Shown: piece by piece, positions 1-6,752 of the stretch
Numbering within the stretch: position 1 is the first letter of the stretch
Layout: the number at the start of each line of letters is the position of its first letter
Assembly (NCBI RefSeq): GCF_944387805.1
Contig: NZ_CALXGI010000019.1
Location: forward strand, 1-43,901
Reading direction: 5' to 3'
Source: an uncultured Pseudoflavonifractor sp.
Lineage (GTDB): Bacteria > Bacillota > Clostridia > Oscillospirales > Oscillospiraceae
Length of the DNA stretch: 43,901 bases
The notes under the pieces: model-generated
Databases searched by the model: none
Told to the model about the DNA's origin: nothing
Seen by the model: only the letters and a program-made list of their open reading frames with translations
Program-made: the position numbers and the translations under genes

Positions 1-552
1 CTCCGTAAATGCCCCGCCGCCCCGGACATAGCCGCCGGGGGCGAAGTGGCCGTTCTCGTTGATGCGGACATCCCGCCCGTATGCCTCGTAGTCGATATAG
101 TCAATCAGTTCCTCCGGCACCGGGATGGCCCCGAACTCCTGGAGATACAGCCGCCCCAGAGCCTCCTCGTCCTCTATGTCGGGGTAGAAGTCGTAGTTGT
201 CCAAGTTGTATGTCAGGTTGATCAGATCTTTCACATCAGCGGTATGTTCGCCGCTGTCAATGACGGCTTCGAACTTCTCCCGTTCCGCTTCGCTCATTTC
301 CGAGAGCAGGCAGGCCAGATGGTTGAGTTCATCCAGGTTCTCATACTCGGTGAGGTACTCATAGAGCCCCAGCACATCGCCGTCAAAACTGGTGATGAAG
401 AACTCCTGATACCGAATCCCGTCCACGCCGATGTGCTTTAGGAGGGCCTGGACTTCCTCGGCGGTGGTGGGGAATTTCAATGTTTCGCCCACCAGTTCAC
501 CCTCGGCATACTTGCCGAGATTGGTAATGTACGCCTCAAAGAGCGAGGGCAT
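1..552 (-). CDS. ardA: ArdA-like antirestriction protein, 3' end cut by window edge
   Basis: 184 codons are open from an ATG at 552 to the first base of the window, so the C-terminus is missing. The protein begins MPSLFEAYITNLGKYAEGEL and is strongly acidic, with runs such as EYLTEYENLDEL and DIEDEEALG. This matches ArdA (PF07275), a DNA-mimic dimer that blocks type I restriction enzymes and is carried by conjugative elements to protect incoming DNA. The start ATG shares a base with the stop of the upstream gene (TGATG), so the two are probably translationally coupled. ArdA proteins are usually about 165-190 residues, so little may be missing. Family call is from sequence memory; the acidity and start are seen directly. 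Confidence 0.8.
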   Translation of the reverse strand, partial: MPSLFEAYITNLGKYAEGELVGETLKFPTTAEEVQALLKHIGVDGIRYQEFFITSFDGDVLGLYEYLTEYENLDELNHLACLLSEMSEAEREKFEAVIDSGEHTADVKDLINLTYNLDNYDFYPDIEDEEALGRLYLQEFGAIPVPEELIDYIDYEAYGRDVRINENGHFAPGGYVRGGGAFTE

Positions 553-893
553 CAGCGTTTCCCCTGGCCCTTGACGGTCAGGATGCCCTCCAGGGTGGTG
601 GCGGTGATCCCCAGGCGCTGGGCCACGGCAATGTCGTTTTTCATCTCCTCGGTGACGATATGGCCGCAGACCACCAGCACCCGGGAGCGCCGGAGCAGGT
701 CACGGCTCATGCCGATCCCGTCTTTATGTTCCTGGGGCACCGGATCATGGAGATACAGCGGCAGAAACAGCATGGGACAAATGGGAGCGTAGCCCGCCTC
801 ATAGACGGCTCGGCAATACCGGGCCGCCTGTTCCGTGTTTTCTGCCGCAGCCCCATGCCACGGGGCAGTAATATACGCAAGGGGTCGTTTCAT
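552..893 (-). CDS. DUF7768/DUF4406-type small protein (nucleoside 2-deoxyribosyltransferase-like fold)
   Basis: A 113-residue protein starting MKRPLAYITAPWHG. The start at 893 is chosen over an in-frame ATG at 908 because GGAGG lies about 8 bases before it, inside the longer version. The pattern YITAPWHG...N...A..YCR.VYEAGY.PICPMLFLP, then RSRVLVVCG...EEMKNDI, resembles the DUF4406/DUF7768 family, related to nucleoside 2-deoxyribosyltransferases. Such proteins are common in mobile elements and phages of Firmicutes; their substrate is not known. It overlaps the ArdA-like gene by one base and is probably co-transcribed with it. Confidence 0.65.
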   Translation of the reverse strand: MKRPLAYITAPWHGAAAENTEQAARYCRAVYEAGYAPICPMLFLPLYLHDPVPQEHKDGIGMSRDLLRRSRVLVVCGHIVTEEMKNDIAVAQRLGITATTLEGILTVKGQGKR

Positions 894-956
894 CTTCAAA
901 ACCTCCATATTTATGTCGTTTGATGTTTGTGGGAGCGTTCAACCCACCCCCATCCC

Positions 957-1096
957 CGCCCATTCATGGGCGGGGTGTGGCTCTGGAGGATATACCCCCG
1001 CCGCGCCGGTGGAGATAGCACAGCCGGGGCGGGCCGTCAAGGGCAAGCCGCCGCGAGGCGGCGGGCGTTCCGCCCCTTGACTGCCCGGCCCCGCCC
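957..1096. repeat. GC-rich inverted repeats in the 894-1190 intergenic stretch
   Basis: No convincing gene lies between 894 and 1190. A near-perfect palindrome is centred on about 964 (CCCCGCCCAT / ATGGGCGGGG). A larger imperfect inverted repeat has arms at 1026-1044 and 1072-1096 (core GTCAAGGGC / GCCCCTTGAC) and encloses a hairpin of GCCGCC / GGCGGC closed by a GCGA tetraloop at 1047-1062. It could be a structured leader for the 893-552 operon or a cis site of the mobile element; the sequence does not decide which. Confidence 0.45.
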
Positions 1097-1154
1097 GTGC
1101 AAAGTGGACGGCGGCGACGGGGGATATATACCGCCAGAGCTCCGGGAGAGGTAC

Positions 1155-1186
1155 GAAAAAAGCCCTGGGACAAAGTGTCCCGGAGC
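1155..1186 (-). terminator. Rho-independent terminator of the SLH gene
   Basis: Just after the stop of the SLH gene, reading the minus strand, a stem CCGGGACA / TGTCCCAGG with a short loop is followed by TTTTTT. The same hairpin core is found after the parB-like gene at 4426-4456. Confidence 0.8.
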
Positions 1187-1190
1187 GATG

Positions 1191-4100
1191 TTACTTGTCC
1201 TGCCAGACCTCGGGATCGGCGGACACATCCGCCTCATGGCTGTTTGCCGCCTCCAGAATGTCATAGTAGGCCCAATAGCCCTTGGACACATCCGGGAACA
1301 GCACCAGCCCACGGGGATGGTCAGCAATATACTCCTGGTCAGCCTCACGCCCCAGCAGGCGGTTGACGATGGTAACGACCTCAGCACGGGTGATTGCATC
1401 GTCGGCGTGGAAGGTGCCGTCGCCATAGCCTACCACCCAGCCATACCGGGCGGCGTCCTCAATGTAGCCCGCAGCCCAATGGCCGGAAGATACATCCCAA
1501 AAGCCGCCGTACTCCTCCATGATAGCGGGATCGCCGTCGCCGTAGGCGTCAAAGAACCGCACCGCCATCGCCGTGAACTCGGCGCGGGTGATGGGCTCGT
1601 CTCCGTGGAACAGACCGTCAATGTAGCCCACGGCGATGCCGTAGCGGGCCAGATAGGACACATATCCGGCGTACCATGCGTCGGTGGATACATCCGGGAA
1701 GGTGTTTTTTGTGGGGGCGGTGATACGCTCCCCGTTGCGCTGGGCCAGCAGACGGGCAAAGATGGTGGCCGCCTCGCTCCGGGTCATATCCCGGTCCGGC
1801 CCAAAGGTGCCGTCGGTGTAGCCCACCACATAGGCCCTGTGGGTTTCCAGCTCCACTACCTCGGGAACCGTTAGCTTGCCGTCCTCGTCGGTTTCTCCGG
1901 TTGCCTTCTGGTTCAGGTCGCCTTTAACGGTGACGGTCAAACCCTCCTGGGGCTCACGCTTCTGGTCGGTGGCAGTGACGGTGATCCGGTTGTCCTCGTC
2001 CATGTCGGTGCCGTCCGGCAGGGTGACGGTGATGGTGCCGGTTTTTCCGATGGATACTCCGGCATCCTCGATGGGACGCCCTGTTTCGTGATCCTCCACC
2101 TTAACGGTCAGGGTCCAGCGGTCTCCGTCGGCGTCCTCCCAGCCCACGGTGCCCTTGCCGTCCTCATTGGTGGTATTAGAACCATCAGGGACAGTGAGCT
2201 GCCCGGCGGTGTCGGTCTTGCCGCTGCTGAAATTGTCGTTGTGGTCAGTGACGGAAATACTCATGTCCACCACGGGGGACTTGTCCTTGACAAGCTGAAC
2301 CTGGATGGTGGTCTGGTCGGCATAGTCCAGCAGGCGGCCAGAGGGCAGCCGGATGGACAGGGACTCGTCCTCGTGGAGCGTAACCGTGGCCCCGGCAACG
2401 GGGTTTTTGGTGTCCGTGTCGCTGACCGTCACCAGATAGCCGCCCACAATGGCCTCGCCGTGGGTGTCCGTGGTGGCCTGGTTGTAGATTTTCTCGATGG
2501 GCTCCTCCTCCAGCTTTTCACCGCAGACCTCGCACTCTTTATGGCGGGAACCCTCGCTGTCGGTGGTGGGCTCCTGGTCGATGATCCAGTCGCCGGGCTT
2601 GTGTCCAGCGGCGTCGGTGTAGTCGCCCTTATAGGTGTCGCCGCAGCGGGGGCAGGTATAGGTAGTGTAGCCCATTTCCGTACAGGTCGGCTCAGTCACA
2701 ACGGTTTCATAATCGTGGCCCAGCGCATTTTCGATCACAGCGCCGCACTTGGTACAGAGCTGGGGCGTGATGCAGGTGGCCGCCTCACCGGGCACATGGC
2801 CCGCCGCCGCGTCGCCCTCAAGCCGGTGATAGCCGCAGCGGACGCAGCGATACTCAATCACGCCCTCGCCGGTGCAAGTGGAGCCGGTGACTTCGGTGCC
2901 CTCGTCCCAGGAATGGCCCAGGGGGTCGGTGTAGTCAGTGACAAAGGAGCTGCCGCAGCCCTCGCAGATATGGACGGTCTTGCCGCCGCCCTCGCAGGTG
3001 GCTGGGGTGGTTTTGGCAACATAGTTGTGGGGTAGGGCCGCCGTGATGTCCTCAATGTGCCGCTCTCCGCAGACCGCACACTCCCGCAGGGTGTAGCCGG
3101 GGCTGGTGCAGGTGGCAGGGACAACGGTGGTGGAGAACTCATGCTCTCCCTTGGGGGTGGTGCTTTCTTTGACCTCCCCGCACCGCTCACAGATTTCCAG
3201 CACCTTGCCGGGGGTCTCACAGGTGGCATCCCGGATGACGATGCTTTGATAAGCATGGCCCAGGGCGGCCTCATAGTCCCGCTTTTCGATCTTGCCGCAG
3301 TCTACGCACAGATAACGGTCATAACCCAGGGTCAGGCAGGTGGGGTCTACTCTGTCCAGCAGGGTCCAGTTGTGATCCTCGCCGCAGGTGCCGTCACCTT
3401 CTGTCTCCTCGGTGCTTTCGTCCCGCAGATGGACATAGGCCACGCCGTCCTCTACCATGTCGGTGTTCTGGAATGTGTAGGTGATTTCATAGTACACCGC
3501 ATAGTCTCCGGCCTCGGTGTAGTTGGGGGCGCTGGTCAGGGTGCAGCCGTCTGCCGCGTGGCCGTATCGGATGGCGGTGGTGACGCCAGCCTCGGAGAGA
3601 TCGGACACGGTGACGGTGTGGGGCTGGCCGTCCACCACGCCGAAGTAGTCCGCAATCACGGCTTTTGCGGCGGTGTAGGCGGTTTCCGCATAGCCGCAGT
3701 CGGTGCAGGTGTCCATTTCCACAAAGCGGTCATGGGCCAACTCCGGGCGGATAGCCGTTTCCATGTGATGACGCTCCAGGGAGGAAGAATTCTCCTTGTA
3801 GGTGCCGTAACAGAACGCGCAGTATTCGCCGCTGGTGGTGATGATGCGATGGTAGGTGCTGTCCACCTGCTCAATGTTCTGCGTTTCCGGCAATTCCTCA
3901 AAGAAATCCGCCGCACAGTCATAGAGCCAATACACATTTTTGTTGCAGGCGTAACTGGTAGCGCCCATGTTGCTGTTGATGGTGCCGCAGACCTCGCAGA
4001 CGGCCTTTGTCCAGTGGTAGCCGGTATAGGTGGCGTCCTGGCCGGGGGTACCGTCCAGAAGATCGCCCTTGCTCTCGCCGTCCAGACAGGTACCGTCCGA

Positions 4101-4391
4101 ATACTTAACATTTCGGGTCAGCGCGGTTTCACCGTTACGGGTGTACTCAGGAACACGGAACACCTCAAAGGCGGTGGCCTTGTCGCAGACGCAGCAATTA
4201 AATGTTTCCCTCGTCACCACCGAGTTTGCGTCAAGTTCGTTGGTGCGGTTCAGAGCCTCCTGCCAATGCTCCGCCGGGTTATGGTAACTGTTCTGCTGGG
4301 CGGCAAAGGCCGAGGGGATCAGGGAGAGCATGACGGCTACGACCAGAAGGAGGGCCGTCAGCCTCCGGGGGAAATGATGATTGTTTTTCAA
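1191..4391 (-). CDS. Secreted SLH-domain surface protein with Cys-rich repeats
   Basis: 1066 residues from a TTG start, with AGGAGG six bases upstream. Residues 1-31 are a signal peptide (KNNHHFPRR, hydrophobic core, AFAAQ). Residues about 90-240 hold CxxC pairs and 240-330 an Ig-like stretch. About 340-640 carry seven or so repeats of the form ATC..PG...CxxCG......LGH, a zinc-ribbon-like pattern common in gut Clostridia surface proteins. Residues 640-850 look like prealbumin/Big-type beta domains (VAGATVTLHEDE). The C-terminus has three SLH domains (VVGYTDGTFGP..MTRSEAATIFARL; VGYIDGLF; VGYGDGTF). SLH domains hold proteins on pyruvylated wall polymer, linking this to the CsaB fusion at 18509-20740. 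It lies downstream of the parB-like gene and has its own terminator. Ligand or adhesion role is unknown. Confidence 0.85.
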   Translation of the reverse strand: MKNNHHFPRRLTALLLVVAVMLSLIPSAFAAQQNSYHNPAEHWQEALNRTNELDANSVVTRETFNCCVCDKATAFEVFRVPEYTRNGETALTRNVKYSDGTCLDGESKGDLLDGTPGQDATYTGYHWTKAVCEVCGTINSNMGATSYACNKNVYWLYDCAADFFEELPETQNIEQVDSTYHRIITTSGEYCAFCYGTYKENSSSLERHHMETAIRPELAHDRFVEMDTCTDCGYAETAYTAAKAVIADYFGVVDGQPHTVTVSDLSEAGVTTAIRYGHAADGCTLTSAPNYTEAGDYAVYYEITYTFQNTDMVEDGVAYVHLRDESTEETEGDGTCGEDHNWTLLDRVDPTCLTLGYDRYLCVDCGKIEKRDYEAALGHAYQSIVIRDATCETPGKVLEICERCGEVKESTTPKGEHEFSTTVVPATCTSPGYTLRECAVCGERHIEDITAALPHNYVAKTTPATCEGGGKTVHICEGCGSSFVTDYTDPLGHSWDEGTEVTGSTCTGEGVIEYRCVRCGYHRLEGDAAAGHVPGEAATCITPQLCTKCGAVIENALGHDYETVVTEPTCTEMGYTTYTCPRCGDTYKGDYTDAAGHKPGDWIIDQEPTTDSEGSRHKECEVCGEKLEEEPIEKIYNQATTDTHGEAIVGGYLVTVSDTDTKNPVAGATVTLHEDESLSIRLPSGRLLDYADQTTIQVQLVKDKSPVVDMSISVTDHNDNFSSGKTDTAGQLTVPDGSNTTNEDGKGTVGWEDADGDRWTLTVKVEDHETGRPIEDAGVSIGKTGTITVTLPDGTDMDEDNRITVTATDQKREPQEGLTVTVKGDLNQKATGETDEDGKLTVPEVVELETHRAYVVGYTDGTFGPDRDMTRSEAATIFARLLAQRNGERITAPTKNTFPDVSTDAWYAGYVSYLARYGIAVGYIDGLFHGDEPITRAEFTAMAVRFFDAYGDGDPAIMEEYGGFWDVSSGHWAAGYIEDAARYGWVVGYGDGTFHADDAITRAEVVTIVNRLLGREADQEYIADHPRGLVLFPDVSKGYWAYYDILEAANSHEADVSADPEVWQDK

Positions 4392-4425
4392 ATTACACCT
4401 CCTAAATTTGTCGCAGAAATCAGAA

Positions 4426-4456
4426 AAGCCCCTGGGACACTTTGTCCCAAGGGCTT
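4426..4456 (-). terminator. Terminator of the parB-like gene
   Basis: The stem AAGCCCTTGGGACA / TGTCCCAGGGGCTT overlaps the stop codon and is followed on the minus strand by TTTTC. It uses the same CTGGGACA core as the terminator at 1155-1186. Confidence 0.75.
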
Positions 4457-5960
4457 ACTTCTCCAGTTCCGCCTTTTTCTCCGGCGGCTGCTTTTCCTTC
4501 CACTCGTCCAGCAGGGCCATGATCTGGTCCTTCATCTGACGGGGCGTGACCTCCTTGCCAAAATACTTGCTCAATTCTGCGGTGGAAAGAATCACTTTAT
4601 CTACCTCCTTTTTCTCCTGGCATAAAATGCCGTCGATGGAGTCCGGGTTCAGTTTGCCCTCCTTGTCCAACTCCCGCAGTTTCTGTGCTTGGGAAAGGGA
4701 CGGGGCGGATTGTTCCCCTTCGATGGAAACCGCGATGAACTGCTGGTTTTTGGGACGGATGAAGGAAATCTCCACGGCGGGTGTAAAAGACAGCCGCTTT
4801 TCATTCACCATCTTTTGCAGTTCCGGCACCAGCTCATTGAGCCGGATATACCGCTGCACCTGCTTGTAGTTGATACCGTTGCGGGCTCCCACCACCTCAG
4901 TGGACCGTTTTCCGGCGTCCTTATCATCCTCACCCAACTTGACGCCCTGGTGCTTGATGGCCTCAACCTGCTGTTTCAGGGCCCTGGCTTTTTCCATCGG
5001 GAGAATATGCTCCCTATGGCGCAGATTATCGTCTGTCATGGTGAGGATGGCCTCGTCATCCGTCATGTTGCGGACGATGCAGGGCATATTCCGATACCCG
5101 GCCAATTCGCTGGCCTTCTGGCGGCGGTGGCCCGCCACGATCTCATAACCGCCGCCCTCACGGGGACGGACCAGGGCGGGCTGGTTTACGCCGCCGGTCT
5201 TGACGCTCTCCACCAGGGCCTGCATCTCCGCGTCATCCCGCACCTCGAAGGGGTGGTCCTTAAAGGCGTGGAGTTCGGACAGGTCAAGATAGACGATCTC
5301 CTCCTTGACCGGGCGGGTGGCGTCCCTGGGCTCGGTGGGCTGTTCCAGCGTCGGTGGTTTGGGCTCCACGGTAGAGGTGGCCTTACTGCTACCCAGAGTG
5401 CTGGAATCCTTCTTTTTAGCCGGAGCCGAGAGCTCGGCCCCTTTGCCTTGGGACTTCTTGTCCCGAGGGGCCGTCTTGCCGGGAGCGGATTTGCTCTCCT
5501 TGGGCGGGCGGCCCCGGCGGGGCGTGGGTGCGTCCGGCTGCTTACCTCTGTCCGAGGCTGGGGCCTTTTCCGGTGGTTTGCCTTTTACTGTCCCGTCACG
5601 GGCGGCGGTGAAATTCACCACCTTTCCAGCGGGGGCGGGATCTCCCATGCCGGGGATCGTGACCTGTTGATCCGTTTTTCCCGGCTGGGGCTTGTCCTCT
5701 TTGGGCGGAGTGGGCTTGTCTTTGCCCTTGGGATTGTCTTGCTTGGACGGAGCAGGTTGCTCTGCCCCAGGAGTGGGAGCCTTTTCTGCCACAGGGGGCA
5801 CCGCTGCCTTGGGCGCATCCTCTACCGCAGGAGTCTCCGGTTTGGATGGGGCGGGCTGTTCCGGCACAGCGGGATCAGCCTTCATGGGCTCCGTGTTCTC
5901 CGCCTTTGCGGGCTCGTTTACCTTCCCAGCATCCGGGATGTTCTTTTTGTCGTCAGCCAA
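4455..5960 (-). CDS. ParB/Spo0J-like partition protein with long disordered N-terminus
   Basis: 501 residues from a TTG start (MADDKKNIPD), with AAGGAGG eight bases upstream. Residues 1-215 are a low-complexity Pro/Ala/Lys/Glu tract without predicted fold. Residues about 220-310 match the ParB N-terminal nuclease-like domain: IVYLDLSELHAFKDHPFEVR, then GGYEIVAGHRRQKASELAG (the GHRR CTP/DNA motif) and MTDDNLRHREHILPMEKA. A helix-turn-helix-like central domain follows to about residue 400. Such ParB-like proteins sit in Clostridia conjugative elements as well as in plasmids; no parA is visible in the window. It is read toward the SLH gene but each has its own terminator. Confidence 0.85.
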   Translation of the reverse strand: MADDKKNIPDAGKVNEPAKAENTEPMKADPAVPEQPAPSKPETPAVEDAPKAAVPPVAEKAPTPGAEQPAPSKQDNPKGKDKPTPPKEDKPQPGKTDQQVTIPGMGDPAPAGKVVNFTAARDGTVKGKPPEKAPASDRGKQPDAPTPRRGRPPKESKSAPGKTAPRDKKSQGKGAELSAPAKKKDSSTLGSSKATSTVEPKPPTLEQPTEPRDATRPVKEEIVYLDLSELHAFKDHPFEVRDDAEMQALVESVKTGGVNQPALVRPREGGGYEIVAGHRRQKASELAGYRNMPCIVRNMTDDEAILTMTDDNLRHREHILPMEKARALKQQVEAIKHQGVKLGEDDKDAGKRSTEVVGARNGINYKQVQRYIRLNELVPELQKMVNEKRLSFTPAVEISFIRPKNQQFIAVSIEGEQSAPSLSQAQKLRELDKEGKLNPDSIDGILCQEKKEVDKVILSTAELSKYFGKEVTPRQMKDQIMALLDEWKEKQPPEKKAELEK

Positions 5961-5985
5961 TGAAAAACCTCCTTTGTCGTGAAAT

Positions 5986-6011
5986 GGAAAAAGCCAGCCT
6001 CGCGGCTGGCC
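5986..6011 (-). terminator. Terminator upstream of the parB-like gene
   Basis: Stem GCCAGCC / GGCTGGC (5993-5999, 6004-6010) with a four-base loop, followed by TTTTT on the minus strand. It would stop minus-strand transcription arriving from the retron side before the parB-like gene, which then needs a promoter in the short gap after it. Confidence 0.65.
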
Positions 6012-6094
6012 GGTGGTGTTATCTCCTCCCTTCGGATTTTTCTATATGAAAACGCCGCCCATAGTCTTGTTAGGCGGAATTTACAATCTATTAT

Positions 6095-6123
6095 TTTACA
6101 TTCTGCGGGAGATATGGTATAAT
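6095..6123 (+). promoter_or_regulatory. Sigma-A type promoter of the retron RNA/operon
   Basis: TTTACA at 6095-6100, a 17-base spacer, and TATAAT at 6118-6123. Transcription should start near 6130, about 16 bases before the a1 arm of the putative msr-msd RNA. Confidence 0.8.
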
Positions 6124-6129
6124 ATCAAT

Positions 6130-6400
6130 CGTCAGTACGAGCGGTCAGATCAGACTTCGTTTGGCTCGCGATCAAAAAAGCGGGCGGCGTCGTACCTACG
6201 GGTACAGATGCATTTTTTCCGGCAGAAGTGCCATCAGCACCCGTCCACCCCGACACGGTGACACAGTGACACACGGGCGCGGCGACACAGTAGTTGTCCG
6301 TGTAGCCAGTGTGTATGCGTGTCTCGTTGTGGCGGTGTATGGTGATGGGGTGTTGAGCTGAACAGTATAAAGCTGTTTGGGAAGTCGGATTTGTGCTGGT
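6130..6400 (+). ncRNA. Putative retron msr-msd RNA
   Basis: Elements seen in order: arm a1 CAGATCAGACTTC (6146-6158) pairs with arm a2 GAAGTCGGATTTG (6381-6393) in 12 of 13 positions (one G.T, one mismatch), extended by AGC 6140-6142 with GCT 6395-6397. Inside are two msr-like hairpins: 6187-6211 (GCGTC-GTACC, loop TACG, GGTAC-a-GATGC) and 6221-6232 (GGCA, loop GAAG, TGCC). Then a long imperfect msd-like hairpin runs from CACCCC (6246-6251) to GGGGTG (6347-6352), with its tip near 6284-6300. Promoter, RNA, small gene and reverse transcriptase in a row is the standard retron layout. I could not assign the branching guanosine, so the exact cDNA ends are unknown. Boundaries are inferred by eye. 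Confidence 0.75.
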
Positions 6401-6427
6401 GTGAATAAGGATACAAGGCTGCAATAT

Positions 6428-6489
6428 CTCCTTGTTATTGGCGGATGGGAAGTCCCCTCAGCATCTGGGGGCCAATAATAACAAGGAGG
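6428..6489 (+). promoter_or_regulatory. Stem-loop that buries the ribosome site of the retron membrane protein
   Basis: CTCCTTGTTATTGG (6428-6441) pairs with the segment 6472-6488, which is its complement with three extra bases. The 3' arm contains the Shine-Dalgarno AAGGAGG (6483-6489) used by the GTG start at 6498. An inner hairpin CCCC-t-CAG / CTG-GGGG (6454-6471) caps it. Folded, it should block translation of the small protein; no poly-U tract follows, so it is not a terminator. Confidence 0.7.
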
Positions 6490-6497
6490 TGAATTCC

Positions 6498-6716
6498 GTG
6501 AAAAAGGCGGACAAGCCGTGTGTTGTTATCCATGTCCATGTCCATGGTGACAACAACAAGGTTTCCCTGAATGAGAATCGCTCTCATGTCCCTGCTGTCG
6601 CAATCAAAGTGATCATCGCTGCGTTGGTTGCGGTAGCCGTACTGGCTGTATTCTTCTGCTGCCCTGATCAACTTCCCGATTTTGTCCGTTCTATCGGCGA
6701 AGTGATCAACAGCTAG
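6498..6716 (+). CDS. Small single-pass membrane protein of the retron (candidate effector)
   Basis: 72 residues from GTG, with AAGGAGG eight bases upstream; upstream in-frame TTG codons have no ribosome site. Residues 8-20 contain an alternating CVVIHVHVHGDNN motif that looks like a beta strand with His on one face. Residues about 33-55 are one hydrophobic transmembrane helix rich in Ala/Val/Ile, ending FFCC. A short tail of 17 residues follows. I do not recognise a named family. Its place between the msr-msd RNA and the reverse transcriptase is where retron effectors lie, and membrane effectors are known from other retrons (for example Ec48). Toxicity and topology are inferences. Ends 36 bases before the reverse transcriptase. 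Confidence 0.65.
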   Translation: MKKADKPCVVIHVHVHGDNNKVSLNENRSHVPAVAIKVIIAALVAVAVLAVFFCCPDQLPDFVRSIGEVINS

Positions 6717-6752
6717 CACCAGCACATTTTAAGAATTGAGGTGTAATGCCTT

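Noticed and set aside
927..1874. Long plus-strand reading frame opposite the SLH gene
   Set aside because: It is an antisense shadow of the SLH gene, with no ribosome site and no recognisable domain.
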